NCBI RefSeq assembly: GCF_001887355.1
Contig: NZ_MPIN01000011.1
Coordinates: 1 to 64,000 of the forward strand
Source of the DNA: Cystobacter ferrugineus
GTDB taxonomy: Bacteria; Myxococcota; Myxococcia; Myxococcales; Myxococcaceae
DNA: 64,000 nucleotides
Reading direction: 5' to 3'
The notes beneath the pieces were generated by a model, which was not told the origin of the DNA, ran no database searches, and worked only from the letters and a program-made list of their open reading frames with translations. Positions 53,319 to 62,234 of the stretch are shown here, in pieces (the first letter of the stretch is position 1; every line of letters begins with the position of its first letter). Both the position numbers and the translations under genes were made by a program.

Positions 53319-55124
53319 ATGAGCAGTCAGGTAGCACTGGGCGTGCCGGCGCAGGCGTCTGTCCTTTTGCGAAGCGTGGGTCTCGCGGCGCTCCTCTGGG
53401 GGGCGGGCTTCGCTCGACCGGCGGTGGCCTCCGAGGTGACGGCGGCGCAGAAGCCCGGGGAGGACGCGCGGGAGCTGGGGCGCCCTGGCAAGCCGGTCCC
53501 CCTGGCGCTCGAGGTGGGCTACGAGGGACTGCCTCCCGGCAAGGCCCAGCCGCTGCGGGTGAAGGCCGGGCAGAGCTACTACATCAACCAGATCGACCTG
53601 CGCGAAGTGGTGAAGTCCACCCGGGACGAGGGCGTGGACGGGCTGCGCCGCACGGGCCGCTTCGCGCAACTGCCCTGGCACGGACTCAAGCAGGCGGACG
53701 AGGAGCCCATCCTCCTGGCCAACGCGGACGGCACCTTCACCCGGCGCCGCTTCTACCGGCAGGCGCAGTGGATGGAGCAGCTGAGCATCATCACCGTGCT
53801 GCCCGTGGATGGGTGGGGCCGCCCCACTGGCCGCCCCATCCTGCTGAACATCGGCCGGGGAGATCGCCGCCTGCCCACGGACGCCTTCTTCATCCGCCGG
53901 CTGCGCGCGGTGCAGACCACCGCGGACTGCAAGAGCGTGAGTGACTGCTCCACCGCGCGCAACTTCACCGAGGAGGCCCTCGTCGAGGTGCGCAACGCGC
54001 GCACGGGCGCCATGTCCTTCACGCTCACGCGCAACACCCGGGCCCTGCGCCTGTTCTGGACGATGCGCCCCGGCGCGGACTTCTACACCATCCCCATCGA
54101 GCAGGAGGACAAGCCCGCCTACGCCTACGGCGCCTCGGTGGACATCAAGGCCCTCACCCCGCCGCGCCCCAATGGCACCTACGCGGCCGGCTCGAACATC
54201 ACCTTCCAGCTCACCCTGCGCGATGGGGCCGGCAAGCGCCTGCACCCCCAGGGCAGCCTGCCCACCTATAAGGAGTACACCTCGGGGCGGGTCGAGTCGG
54301 GCATCCAGTACTACCGGGCCTTCTTCGAGCCCACCACCACCTATTACCTGCGCAAGCACCGCGAGCGCATGCTGATGACGCAGATCATCGGCCCCGCGCA
54401 CAAGATCCAGCCCATCCGCAGCATCGTGGACCTGGACGCCTTCTTCGGCGCCGACGACGTGCAGACGGTGGGCACGATCGAGCGCGACGGCGTGTTCGCG
54501 CAGTTCCAGACCTTCCCGCCCGCCAATGACTTGTTCGGCGGCGCCTTCTTCCCGGAGAAGGGCGGCTGGGACGCGGCCGTGAGCGACACCTGGACGTACA
54601 CCCTGCCCGCCAACGCCGAGCCCGGCACCTACCTGGTGACGGTGAAGGGCCGCCGCGTCTACCTGGGCGAGGACATCCCCTTCAGCAAGACGATCAACAT
54701 CCAGGTGGAGTCCGCCCGGCCCACCCAGCCCGACCTCACCACCGGCCCGTGCAATAGCTGCCACAGCGATGGCGGCGAGCTGGTCAAGGTGCTGCACGCC
54801 AATGACAACCGCGCCGGGTGCAACGCCTGCCACGCGCCGCTGGGCTTCGAGCTGGAGGGCCCCATCGCCGTGCGCACCCACTTCATCCACTCGCGCTCGG
54901 GCCGCTACGACTCCCCCCTGCAGCAGTGCGACAAGTGCCACCTGACGGCCGAGAGCCTCGAGCGCACGAGCAAGGCCGCGTGTCTGTCCTGTCACAAGAG
55001 CTACCCGGACTCGCACGTGCAACAATTCGGTCCCATCGAGAGCATGTACGTGGGCGGCGGCCGCGAGTCCTTCCAGCAGTGCACGGATAGCTGTCACAAA
55101 ACCCACCCAGGCAGTAACCTGTAG
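53319..55124 (+). CDS. Exported multiheme (about five-heme) cytochrome c
   Basis: A 601-residue secreted protein with a signal peptide (SVLLRSVGLAALLWGAGFARPAVA). The first 470 residues are a mostly beta-rich domain. Residues about 478-593 hold four CxxCH heme sites (CNSCH, CNACH, CDKCH, CLSCH) and a fifth Cys-x3-Cys-His site (CTDSCH) near residue 588. The extra residue in the last motif is unusual but known in some multiheme proteins. It would carry electrons in the periplasm or outside the cell; partners are unknown. It heads an operon with the FIST sensor, 35 bp upstream of the next start. Confidence 0.88.
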   Translation: MSSQVALGVPAQASVLLRSVGLAALLWGAGFARPAVASEVTAAQKPGEDARELGRPGKPVPLALEVGYEGLPPGKAQPLRVKAGQSYYINQIDLREVVKSTRDEGVDGLRRTGRFAQLPWHGLKQADEEPILLANADGTFTRRRFYRQAQWMEQLSIITVLPVDGWGRPTGRPILLNIGRGDRRLPTDAFFIRRLRAVQTTADCKSVSDCSTARNFTEEALVEVRNARTGAMSFTLTRNTRALRLFWTMRPGADFYTIPIEQEDKPAYAYGASVDIKALTPPRPNGTYAAGSNITFQLTLRDGAGKRLHPQGSLPTYKEYTSGRVESGIQYYRAFFEPTTTYYLRKHRERMLMTQIIGPAHKIQPIRSIVDLDAFFGADDVQTVGTIERDGVFAQFQTFPPANDLFGGAFFPEKGGWDAAVSDTWTYTLPANAEPGTYLVTVKGRRVYLGEDIPFSKTINIQVESARPTQPDLTTGPCNSCHSDGGELVKVLHANDNRAGCNACHAPLGFELEGPIAVRTHFIHSRSGRYDSPLQQCDKCHLTAESLERTSKAACLSCHKSYPDSHVQQFGPIESMYVGGGRESFQQCTDSCHKTHPGSNL

Positions 55125-55159
55125 GCCGCACAGCCCTACTGCCCCCGCGGAGGTCCTGG

Positions 55160-56323
55160 TTGGCTCGAGTGAAGATGCAGACGGCGCGCAGCACGTTGGT
55201 GGAACCGGTCGCCGTGGCCGAGGATCTCCTCCGACAGCTCGAAGGCGGAGAAACCCCCAAGCTCGTCACCCTGTTCGCCTCGCGCAGCCGGGATCAGCTC
55301 GCCCTCAACCGTGCCGTGCGCGAGCGGCTGCCCCGGGGCACGCGCCTGGTGGGCGCCACCACCGCGGGCGAGCTGGACAACCGCGGCATCCACTCGGGCA
55401 GCGTCGTGATGGGCGCGCTCTCGGGCGACTTCGAGGTGGGGCTCGGGCTGGGCACGGGCCTGTCCGTGGACGCGGTGAACGCGGGCGCCATGGCCATGCA
55501 GCGCGCCGCCCAGGAGCTGGGCGTGCGCCAGGCGGACATCGATGCGCGCCGGTACGTGGGCCTCGTCATCGATGATGGCTTTCGCTACAAGAAGGAAGAG
55601 CTGCTGCTCGGCCTGCTCGAGAAGAACCAGGCGCTGATGCTCGTGGGCGGCGGCGCCGCCGACTCCGAGTCGGATCCCCAGTGCCAGTCCGCCGAGATCC
55701 ACGTGGACGGCGAGGTGACCACGGACAGCGTGCTGGTGGCGCTCTTCAAGACGAGCGCGCCCTGGGCCGCCCTGCGCTCCCACTGGTACCAGCCGCTGGG
55801 CGAGCGCCTCACCATCACCCGCGTGGACGACAGCGCCACGCGCGCCCTGGAGATCGACGGCAAGCCGGCCGCGCAGCGCTACGCGGACATGTTGGGCGTG
55901 TCGGTGGAGGACCTGGAGTTCGGCAAGCCCCGGGGCTTCGCCGCGCACCCCACCGCCCTCAAGGTGGGCCGCGAGTACTTCATCCGCGCTCCCTGGAAGG
56001 TCCTGCCCGACGGCTCCATCCTCTTCGCCAACCTCCTGGATGAGGGCACCGAGCTGGAGTTGATGAAGGCCGGGGACCTGGCTGGCATGACGCGCGCCTT
56101 CTTCCAGGAAGAACTGCCCCGCCGCGTCCACAACCCCCGGGCCACCCTGCTTTTCCATTGCAGTGGCCGCATGTGGTACGCGCAAGCAACCGGAGCGGCC
56201 GACGCCATCGCCGACTCCTTGCGTCACGCTCCCACTGCGGCTGGAATGAATGTGCACTTCGAGGTCTACTCGGGGTTTCACATCAACACGACGCTGACGG
56301 TCTTGGCGTTCGGGGAAAACTGA
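55160..56323 (+). CDS. FIST-domain sensor protein
   Basis: A 387-residue protein made of a FIST_N and FIST_C domain (for example LVGATTAGELDNRGIHSG and LMLVGGGAADSE). FIST domains are soluble small-ligand sensors that regulate signalling proteins; the ligand is often thought to be an amino acid or short peptide. The TTG at 55160 was chosen because GGAGG at 55149-55153 lies 6 bp upstream, while alternative GTG 55169 and ATG 55175 are badly spaced. The gene is 3 bp from the hybrid kinase gene, which is the probable partner. Confidence 0.85.
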   Translation: MARVKMQTARSTLVEPVAVAEDLLRQLEGGETPKLVTLFASRSRDQLALNRAVRERLPRGTRLVGATTAGELDNRGIHSGSVVMGALSGDFEVGLGLGTGLSVDAVNAGAMAMQRAAQELGVRQADIDARRYVGLVIDDGFRYKKEELLLGLLEKNQALMLVGGGAADSESDPQCQSAEIHVDGEVTTDSVLVALFKTSAPWAALRSHWYQPLGERLTITRVDDSATRALEIDGKPAAQRYADMLGVSVEDLEFGKPRGFAAHPTALKVGREYFIRAPWKVLPDGSILFANLLDEGTELELMKAGDLAGMTRAFFQEELPRRVHNPRATLLFHCSGRMWYAQATGAADAIADSLRHAPTAAGMNVHFEVYSGFHINTTLTVLAFGEN

Positions 56324-56326
56324 CGG

Positions 56327-59257
56327 ATGAGCATTCCGGCCCCTGCCGTGTCGGACACCAGGACACTGAAGTTGCTGTTGATCGCGGGAGAGCCCGAGGG
56401 TGCCCGCATCCTCGAGGTCCTGCGGCGCGCGAACTTCGAGCTCTCCGCCGAGCATCCCTCCACGCCCGAGGCGTTGAAGGCGGCGCTGGAGCGGGAGTGG
56501 GACGTGGCCGTGTGCGGCCCGGGCCTGCCCGGACTGGGCTTCCGCGAGGCCGCCCCGCCCATCCAGGAGCGCCATCCCCTGCTGCCGCTGATCGTCATCG
56601 GCGCCGTCTGGGACGAGGCGGAGGTGCTCGCGGCCCTGGATCAGGTGCGCGCCAACAGCTACCTGGAGATGGACCGCCTGGCGCTGCTCGCGCCGGTGGT
56701 GCGCCGCGAGCTCCAGCGCACCCTCGAGCGGCGCCAGCACCAGCAGGCCGAGCAGGAGCAGGCCCACTCGCGCTGGCTGCTCGAGCGCATCGTGGACAGC
56801 CTGCCCTTCGTCCTCTTCGTGAAGGACGCCGAGGAGCGCCGGCTGCGCGTGGCCAACCGCACCTTCGCCGACGCCTTCGGGGTGACCAAGGAGTGGTTGC
56901 TCGGCAAGCTCGACCACGACTACTTCCCCAAGGAGCAGGCCGACTCCTTCGTCGCCATCGACACGGAGATCCTCGAGACGGGCAAGCTCAAGACCTTCGA
57001 GGAGGTGGCGCGCACGGGCGGGCAGGATCGCGTCTACGCCACGCGCAAGCTGCCCCTCCTGGATGACTCGGGCCGGGCGCGCTACGTGCTCGGCATCACC
57101 GAGGACATCACCGAGCGCAAGGCCGCCGAGGAGAGCCTGCGCCGCTCCAAGGCCGAGCTGGAGCGGGCCAACCAGCGCCTGGCGGACAACCTCGAGGAGC
57201 TCAAGAAGAGCCGCGCCGTGTCCGCGCGCACGCTCGCCAGCTACCAGCAGCGCGCGCTGCAGATGGAGCTCATCCGGCAGCAGAACGAGGACCTGGACCG
57301 GCTGGCCACGGAGCTCGCCGCCGCCAAGCGCAACGAGGAGGAGCGGGCGCGCGAGGCGGAGAGCGCCTTCCGGCTGCGCAGCGAGTTCCTCGCCAACTTC
57401 AGCCACGAAATCCGCACGCCGCTCAACGGCATCATCGGCTACTGCGACCTGCTCATGCGCGAGGAGGGCAGCCGGCTCACCGCCCACGGCCGGCGCGACC
57501 TCAACGTGGTGAAGAAGAACGCGCAGACGCTGCTGGCGCTCATCAACGACATCCTCGACCTGTCGAAGATCGAAGCGGGCCGCGTCGAGGTCGTGGTGGA
57601 GCGGGTGGACCTGGCGGAGCTGGCCGAGGAGTGCACGGCCACGGTGAAGGAGTACCTCAAGGGCAAGGACGTGGAGCTGCGCACGGACATCGACGAGCGC
57701 GTGGCCCACGTGCGCACGGACGCGCTCAAGCTGCGGCAGATATTGCTCAACCTCCTGTCCAACGCGGCCAAGTTCACCGAGTCGGGCGAGGTGTCGCTCA
57801 CCGCGCGCGCCGAGCGCAACGAGGCCGTCTTCATCGTCGAGGACACGGGCATCGGCATCCCGCCGGACCAGCTCCCCTTCATCTTCGAGAAGTTCCGCCA
57901 GGTGGACGGCTCCACCACGCGCAAGGTGGGCGGCACGGGCCTGGGGCTCGCCATCGTGCGCGAGCTGAGCAAGATATTGGGCGGCGGCGTGGAGGTGGAG
58001 AGCACGCTGGGCCGGGGCACCACCTTCACGGTGCGGCTGGCGGGCGTGCTCGAGGGCGATGCCCTGGGCGAGTCGCGCGAGCTGGACAAGCCCGTGGCCG
58101 CCGAGGACGTGGGCGCCGTGCTGGCCCCCATGGTGCGCGGGGGCACCGTGCTGGTGGTGGATGACGACGTGCTCGTGCAGCAGCTCGTCGCCGGCCAGCT
58201 CGAGCCCTCGGGCTTCACCGTGGTGACGGCCTCGGACGGCATGGAGGCCTTGCGCAAGACGCGCGAGCTGCGCCCGCAGGCCATCGTGCTGGACATCCAC
58301 CTGCCGCGTCTGGACGGCTGGAGCGTGCTGTCCACGCTCAAGAGCGAGCCGGACCTCGCGCGCATCCCCGTCATCATCATCTCCGTGGAGGAGCAGCGCG
58401 CGCGGGGCTTCTCGCTCGGGGCGTGCGAGTACCTCGTCAAGCCCGTGGAGCCCGACCACCTGGTGGACGTGGTGCGCCGCAGCATCGGCTCCGCCGCGGG
58501 CGCCGGCGAGGTGCTCGTGGTGGACGACGACGCAGCCACGCGCGAGCTCGTCAGCCGCTCCCTGCGCCGCGCGGGCTTCTCCACCCACGAGGCCCACAAC
58601 GGCGAGGACGCCCTGCTCAAGGCGCGCGTCTCCCCGCCCACGCTCGTGGTGCTCGACTTGATGATGCCCAACCTGGACGGCTTCGAGGTCATCCGCCGCA
58701 TGCGCGCGGACAAGCTCCAGGTGCCCGTGGTGGTGCTCACCGGCAAGTCGCTCACCGCCGAGGAGCAGGCCGTGCTGCGCGACGGCTTCGCTGGCTTCGT
58801 GCAGAAGGGCGGCCACGCGCTGGAGGACGTCATCGGCCAGGCCAAGGGGCTGCTTCTCAAGCAGAGCGCCCAGCGCGCCAGCCGCCAGCCGCGCATCCTC
58901 TACGTGGAGGACAACCCGCAGAACCGCGACATCGTCCGCCGCTACCTCGGCGGCCTCTTCGAGGTGCTGGAGGCCGAGGACGGGGAGATGGGCGTGGAGC
59001 GCGCCACGCGCGAGGTGCCGGACCTCATCCTCATGGACCTGTCCCTGCCCCGCGTGGATGGCTGGGAAGCCACCCGGCGCCTGCGCCAGGTGCCCGCCGT
59101 GGCCAACGTCCCCGTCATCGCCGTGACGGCCCATGCCGGACGCGAGTACCAGGAGAAGGCCTCGGCCGCCGGCTGCAATGCCTATCTCACCAAGCCCTTG
59201 GACCGCGAGGTGCTCCTCGACACCATTCGCAAGCATTTGGGGAAGACCCATGGATGA
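56327..59257 (+). CDS. Hybrid histidine kinase with PAS and three receiver domains
   Basis: A 976-residue soluble kinase. Residues about 10-130 resemble a receiver that has lost its key residues (acidic pair replaced by AGE; no phospho-Asp). A PAS domain follows at about 150-265, a coiled linker at 265-345, then HisKA (His360 in FSHEIRTPLNG) and the ATPase domain with GTGLGLAI. Three C-terminal receivers keep their Asp: Asp656 (VLDIHLP), Asp777 (VLDLMMP) and Asp904 (LMDLSLP). No membrane helix is present, so signals are cytoplasmic, probably from the FIST protein. It overlaps the receiver gene by 8 bp. Confidence 0.92.
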   Translation: MSIPAPAVSDTRTLKLLLIAGEPEGARILEVLRRANFELSAEHPSTPEALKAALEREWDVAVCGPGLPGLGFREAAPPIQERHPLLPLIVIGAVWDEAEVLAALDQVRANSYLEMDRLALLAPVVRRELQRTLERRQHQQAEQEQAHSRWLLERIVDSLPFVLFVKDAEERRLRVANRTFADAFGVTKEWLLGKLDHDYFPKEQADSFVAIDTEILETGKLKTFEEVARTGGQDRVYATRKLPLLDDSGRARYVLGITEDITERKAAEESLRRSKAELERANQRLADNLEELKKSRAVSARTLASYQQRALQMELIRQQNEDLDRLATELAAAKRNEEERAREAESAFRLRSEFLANFSHEIRTPLNGIIGYCDLLMREEGSRLTAHGRRDLNVVKKNAQTLLALINDILDLSKIEAGRVEVVVERVDLAELAEECTATVKEYLKGKDVELRTDIDERVAHVRTDALKLRQILLNLLSNAAKFTESGEVSLTARAERNEAVFIVEDTGIGIPPDQLPFIFEKFRQVDGSTTRKVGGTGLGLAIVRELSKILGGGVEVESTLGRGTTFTVRLAGVLEGDALGESRELDKPVAAEDVGAVLAPMVRGGTVLVVDDDVLVQQLVAGQLEPSGFTVVTASDGMEALRKTRELRPQAIVLDIHLPRLDGWSVLSTLKSEPDLARIPVIIISVEEQRARGFSLGACEYLVKPVEPDHLVDVVRRSIGSAAGAGEVLVVDDDAATRELVSRSLRRAGFSTHEAHNGEDALLKARVSPPTLVVLDLMMPNLDGFEVIRRMRADKLQVPVVVLTGKSLTAEEQAVLRDGFAGFVQKGGHALEDVIGQAKGLLLKQSAQRASRQPRILYVEDNPQNRDIVRRYLGGLFEVLEAEDGEMGVERATREVPDLILMDLSLPRVDGWEATRRLRQVPAVANVPVIAVTAHAGREYQEKASAAGCNAYLTKPLDREVLLDTIRKHLGKTHG

Positions 59258-59627
59258 GCGCATCACCACCAGGGCCCGCGTCCTGGTGGTGGACGATGAC
59301 CCGGATCAACTGGATCTCGTCCGACGTACCCTGGCTCCCCACTTCGACGTGCAGACCCACGACTCGGCCCTGGGGGTGACCAACCTGGTGCGCCAGGGCG
59401 AGCCGGATCTCGTGTTGTTGGACGTGAACTTCCCCGCCCTCAAGGGTGACCAGGTGCTGAGTCTGGCACGCAGGTACGCGCCCCGAGGGACCAAGTTCAT
59501 CCTGTACTCGGCAACGGACGAGTCCCGCTTGCGCTCCCTGGCTCTCGCCGCGGGCGCGGATGGCTATCTCTCCAAGAGCATTCAAGGGGCCGAACTCATC
59601 CAGAAACTCAACGCCTTCCGCGGATAG
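59250..59627 (+). CDS. Single-domain response regulator receiver
   Basis: A 125-residue stand-alone receiver with phospho-Asp58 (LLLDVNFP), the acidic triad VVDDD and the Lys in YLSKS. It has no output domain and probably takes or passes phosphate for the hybrid kinase, whose gene it overlaps by 8 bp. It is very similar to the 62760 gene (shared THxSxLGVxNLVR and GADGYxSKSxQG). Confidence 0.9.
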   Translation: MDERITTRARVLVVDDDPDQLDLVRRTLAPHFDVQTHDSALGVTNLVRQGEPDLVLLDVNFPALKGDQVLSLARRYAPRGTKFILYSATDESRLRSLALAAGADGYLSKSIQGAELIQKLNAFRG

Positions 59628-59702
59628 GTCCCCCCGGCTCCTGTCCGAGGCGTCCGTGTCCTCGAAAAGGGCCCCTGTCCCGGATGCCCCCAGGAGGACA
59701 GC

Positions 59703-60518
59703 ATGGAACACATCCCCGAGGTCGTCAGTGCCGCCGAGCAGTTGAGGCGCCAATTGCAGGGCCCGTGGCTCAACCCACTGCTCAAGAAGTGGGTGGGCCA
59801 GGGCGAGCTGGACTACGAGAAGTACGTGCGCACCCCCGAGCTGCTCGCGCTCCAGACGCCCCGCGCCCAGCGGGTGACCCCCGACGAGCTGCTCTTCCAG
59901 GGCGTGCACCAGTCCCAGGAGCTGTGGCTCAAGATGCTCGCCCACGAGTCGGTGGAGGCCGTGGAGGAGCTGGACGCCAATGCCCTCTGGGAGGTCTCGG
60001 CGCGGCTGGAGCGCATGCCCCGCATCGCGCGCGTGCTCGCCGCGGAGCTGGGCGTGCTGGAAACCCTCACCCCGGACACGTATCAGATCATCCGCCGCAA
60101 CCTCGGCAACGGGAGCGGACAGGAGTCGCCGGGCTACAACTCCGTGAGCATCGCCGCCCGGGGCCTGGACGAGGCGCTGGAGCGGCTGCTGCGGCGGCGC
60201 AACGTCCAGCTCGCCGACGTGTACACGACGCGCCGCCACCCCGATCTCAAGCGCGTGTGCGAGCAATTGCTCGACTACGACGAGGCCTGGCAGCACTGGC
60301 TGTGCACGCACTTCCAACTGGTGCGCCGCACCATTGGCGTGGACGCCATGGTGAAGGCGCTCGATGGACTGCCCACGCGGGTGCTGCCCGGGCGCATGAC
60401 CCAGCCACTCTTCCCCGCGCTGTGGCGGGTGCGCGTGGAGATGACGGCCACCTGGCAGCGCGAGGGCGGCTACGCCCCCGGGGCGCCCCGGGACACGAGC
60501 GGAGCGGGCATCCCATGA
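59703..60518 (+). CDS. Divergent tryptophan 2,3-dioxygenase-like protein
   Basis: A 271-residue all-helical heme enzyme relative. Family motifs are DYEKYVRTPELLALQ, LFQGVHQSQELWLKML (His69), YQIIRRNLGNGSGQESPGYN and HWLCTHFQLVRRTIG (His203 as the likely heme ligand). The GTGGSSG active-site loop of true tryptophan 2,3-dioxygenases is missing; after RRTIG comes VDAMVKALDGLP. Standard dioxygenases open the indole ring of tryptophan to N-formylkynurenine; the loss suggests changed substrate or chemistry. A strong AGGAGG precedes the ATG. Its stop overlaps the methyltransferase gene in ATGA. Confidence 0.75.
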   Translation: MEHIPEVVSAAEQLRRQLQGPWLNPLLKKWVGQGELDYEKYVRTPELLALQTPRAQRVTPDELLFQGVHQSQELWLKMLAHESVEAVEELDANALWEVSARLERMPRIARVLAAELGVLETLTPDTYQIIRRNLGNGSGQESPGYNSVSIAARGLDEALERLLRRRNVQLADVYTTRRHPDLKRVCEQLLDYDEAWQHWLCTHFQLVRRTIGVDAMVKALDGLPTRVLPGRMTQPLFPALWRVRVEMTATWQREGGYAPGAPRDTSGAGIP

Positions 60519-61537
60519 GCGAGGCGCCCTCCGGGCCTCGCGCCCTGCTCCACCTGCTCTTCAACGGAGCACGTGCCGTGGACGTCGTGGAGACGGCACT
60601 GCGCCTGGGGCTGCTCGACGCGCTCGAGCCAGGACCGGTGACGCTCGCGGCCCTGAGCGAGCGCCATGGCCTCGTGCCCGCGCGCCTCGACAAGTTCCTC
60701 GACTGCCTGGAGAGCCTGGGACTCGTGCGGCGCGAGCCCCCTCCGGACGCGCACGGGGAGACGCGCTACGCGGCCGTACCGGGCCTGCGCGCCGCGGCCG
60801 AGGCCGTGCTGGGTCCCCGCTCACAGGAGCGGGATCGGGAGACGTACGCCTGGCGTGAGCTGTACGGCCATCTGCCCGAGGTGCTGCGCGGTGAGCGGAG
60901 CGTGTCCCCCCGGTCCTTCGACTGGCCTCCGCGCACGCCCGAGCAGGTGGCTGGCTTCGAGGCCAGCATGGCGGCGGGGCTCGGCCCCATCGTGGAGACC
61001 TTCCGCGCCCACGCCGACGCCCTCTTCCCCGCGGGCACGCGGCTGCTGGACGTGGGGGGCGGAGATGGCAGCCTCGCGGCGCACCTGCTGGAAGCCCGGC
61101 CCGGCCTGCACGTGGATGTCTACAACCTGCCCTCGTGCGAGCCCCTGGTGGAGCGGACCCGGCGGGCGCGCGGCCTCGAGGGCCGGCTCGGCTTCGTGGC
61201 CGGGGACTTCCTGCGCGAGCCCCTGCCCCGTGGCCATGATGCCCTGGCCTTCGTGCGCGTGCTCCATGACTGGCCCGAGGACACGGCTCTCGCCCTGCTG
61301 CGCGCCGCCTTCGAGGCCCTGCCTCCGGGCGGCCGGCTCCTCATCTGCGAGGAGTTCCGCACCCCGGAGCGGCTCGCCGCCCAGTTCTTCTGGTCCTACT
61401 TCCTCATGGGGGTGGACTCCTGCGGCAGCCGCCTGCGCGACGTCGCGTTCTACACGCGCGCCCTCCCGGCGTTGGACTTCCGCGAGGTGCGCGTCCTTCC
61501 CGGCCCCTTCGAGCTCGTCACCGCCCTGCGGCCCTGA
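60515..61537 (+). CDS. SAM-dependent O-methyltransferase (winged-helix type)
   Basis: A 340-residue methyltransferase with an N-terminal winged-helix dimerisation domain and a C-terminal Rossmann SAM site (LLDVGGGDGSLAAHLL near residue 177), plus HDWPEDTALALLRAAF with the catalytic His expected of O-methyltransferases. Small-molecule O-methyltransferases of this type act in natural-product pathways. It overlaps the dioxygenase-like gene by 4 bp, so the pair may modify a tryptophan-derived compound; this is inferred. Confidence 0.85.
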   Translation: MSEAPSGPRALLHLLFNGARAVDVVETALRLGLLDALEPGPVTLAALSERHGLVPARLDKFLDCLESLGLVRREPPPDAHGETRYAAVPGLRAAAEAVLGPRSQERDRETYAWRELYGHLPEVLRGERSVSPRSFDWPPRTPEQVAGFEASMAAGLGPIVETFRAHADALFPAGTRLLDVGGGDGSLAAHLLEARPGLHVDVYNLPSCEPLVERTRRARGLEGRLGFVAGDFLREPLPRGHDALAFVRVLHDWPEDTALALLRAAFEALPPGGRLLICEEFRTPERLAAQFFWSYFLMGVDSCGSRLRDVAFYTRALPALDFREVRVLPGPFELVTALRP

Positions 61538-61541
61538 GGCG

Positions 61542-62234
61542 CTACTTGGGAAACTCGGCCGGCTGCGGCTGCGGCGGCGGCGGGCGGGCGAAACCGCTCT
61601 GGTAGGCGATCATCGCCATCTCCACGCGGTTCTGCACGCCCATCTTCCGGTAGAGATTGGAGACGTGGGCCTTCACGGTGCGCTCGGTAATGCCCAGGCG
61701 CGCGGAGATCTGGAGGTTGTCCGAGCCGGCCGCCACCAGCTCCAGCACCTCGCGCTCGCGCTGGGTGAGCCGCTCCAGCGGGGAGGCGCGCACGTCCGAG
61801 GCGCCAGCGCCCGGGCTCACCAGCTCCGGAGGAACGAGCGACTCCCCGCGCGCCACCTGCTCGACGGCGGACAACAGCGCCGTGCCGCTCGCGTTGAGCT
61901 TGCACAGGTAGCCGGCCGCTCCCGCCTGGAAGCAGCGCTCCAGCAGGGAGGCCTCGCGATGGGCGGAGAACACGATCGCGCGGGTGTGGGGATAGCGCTC
62001 GCGCAGCACCTCCACCAGGCGCAGGCCATTGTCCACCGCCCAGTTCCCCGAGTTCTCCAGACGCAGATCCACGATGGCCACGTCCAGCGGCTTGTCCTGC
62101 ATCTGGGCCAGCAGGCTCTCCACGTCCCCGCCCGAAGCACACACCTCCATGCCAGAGCCCTCGAAGAGGGCGACCAGGCTCTCCCTCAGAACCGTCTGAT
62201 CCTCCAGGATGCCGACCCGAATACGTTCCCGCAT
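61542..62234 (-). CDS. NarL/FixJ-type response regulator
   Basis: A 230-residue response regulator. The receiver domain has phospho-Asp56 (VDLRLEN), and the C-terminus has a LuxR-type helix-turn-helix (LTQREREVLELVAAGSDNLQ, then ISARLGITERTVKAHVSNLYRKMG). A Gly/Pro linker separates them. No sensor kinase is adjacent. It is convergent with the methyltransferase gene (4 bp apart). The ATG at 62234 has GAGGAG upstream; the longer open frame has no family sequence before it. Confidence 0.92.
   Translation of the reverse strand: MRERIRVGILEDQTVLRESLVALFEGSGMEVCASGGDVESLLAQMQDKPLDVAIVDLRLENSGNWAVDNGLRLVEVLRERYPHTRAIVFSAHREASLLERCFQAGAAGYLCKLNASGTALLSAVEQVARGESLVPPELVSPGAGASDVRASPLERLTQREREVLELVAAGSDNLQISARLGITERTVKAHVSNLYRKMGVQNRVEMAMIAYQSGFARPPPPQPQPAEFPK

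Noticed and set aside
55136-59269. 1377-residue minus-strand open frame opposite FIST and hybrid kinase genes
   Set aside because: The longest frame in the window is still antisense; the plus strand holds clear FIST, HisKA and receiver motifs.
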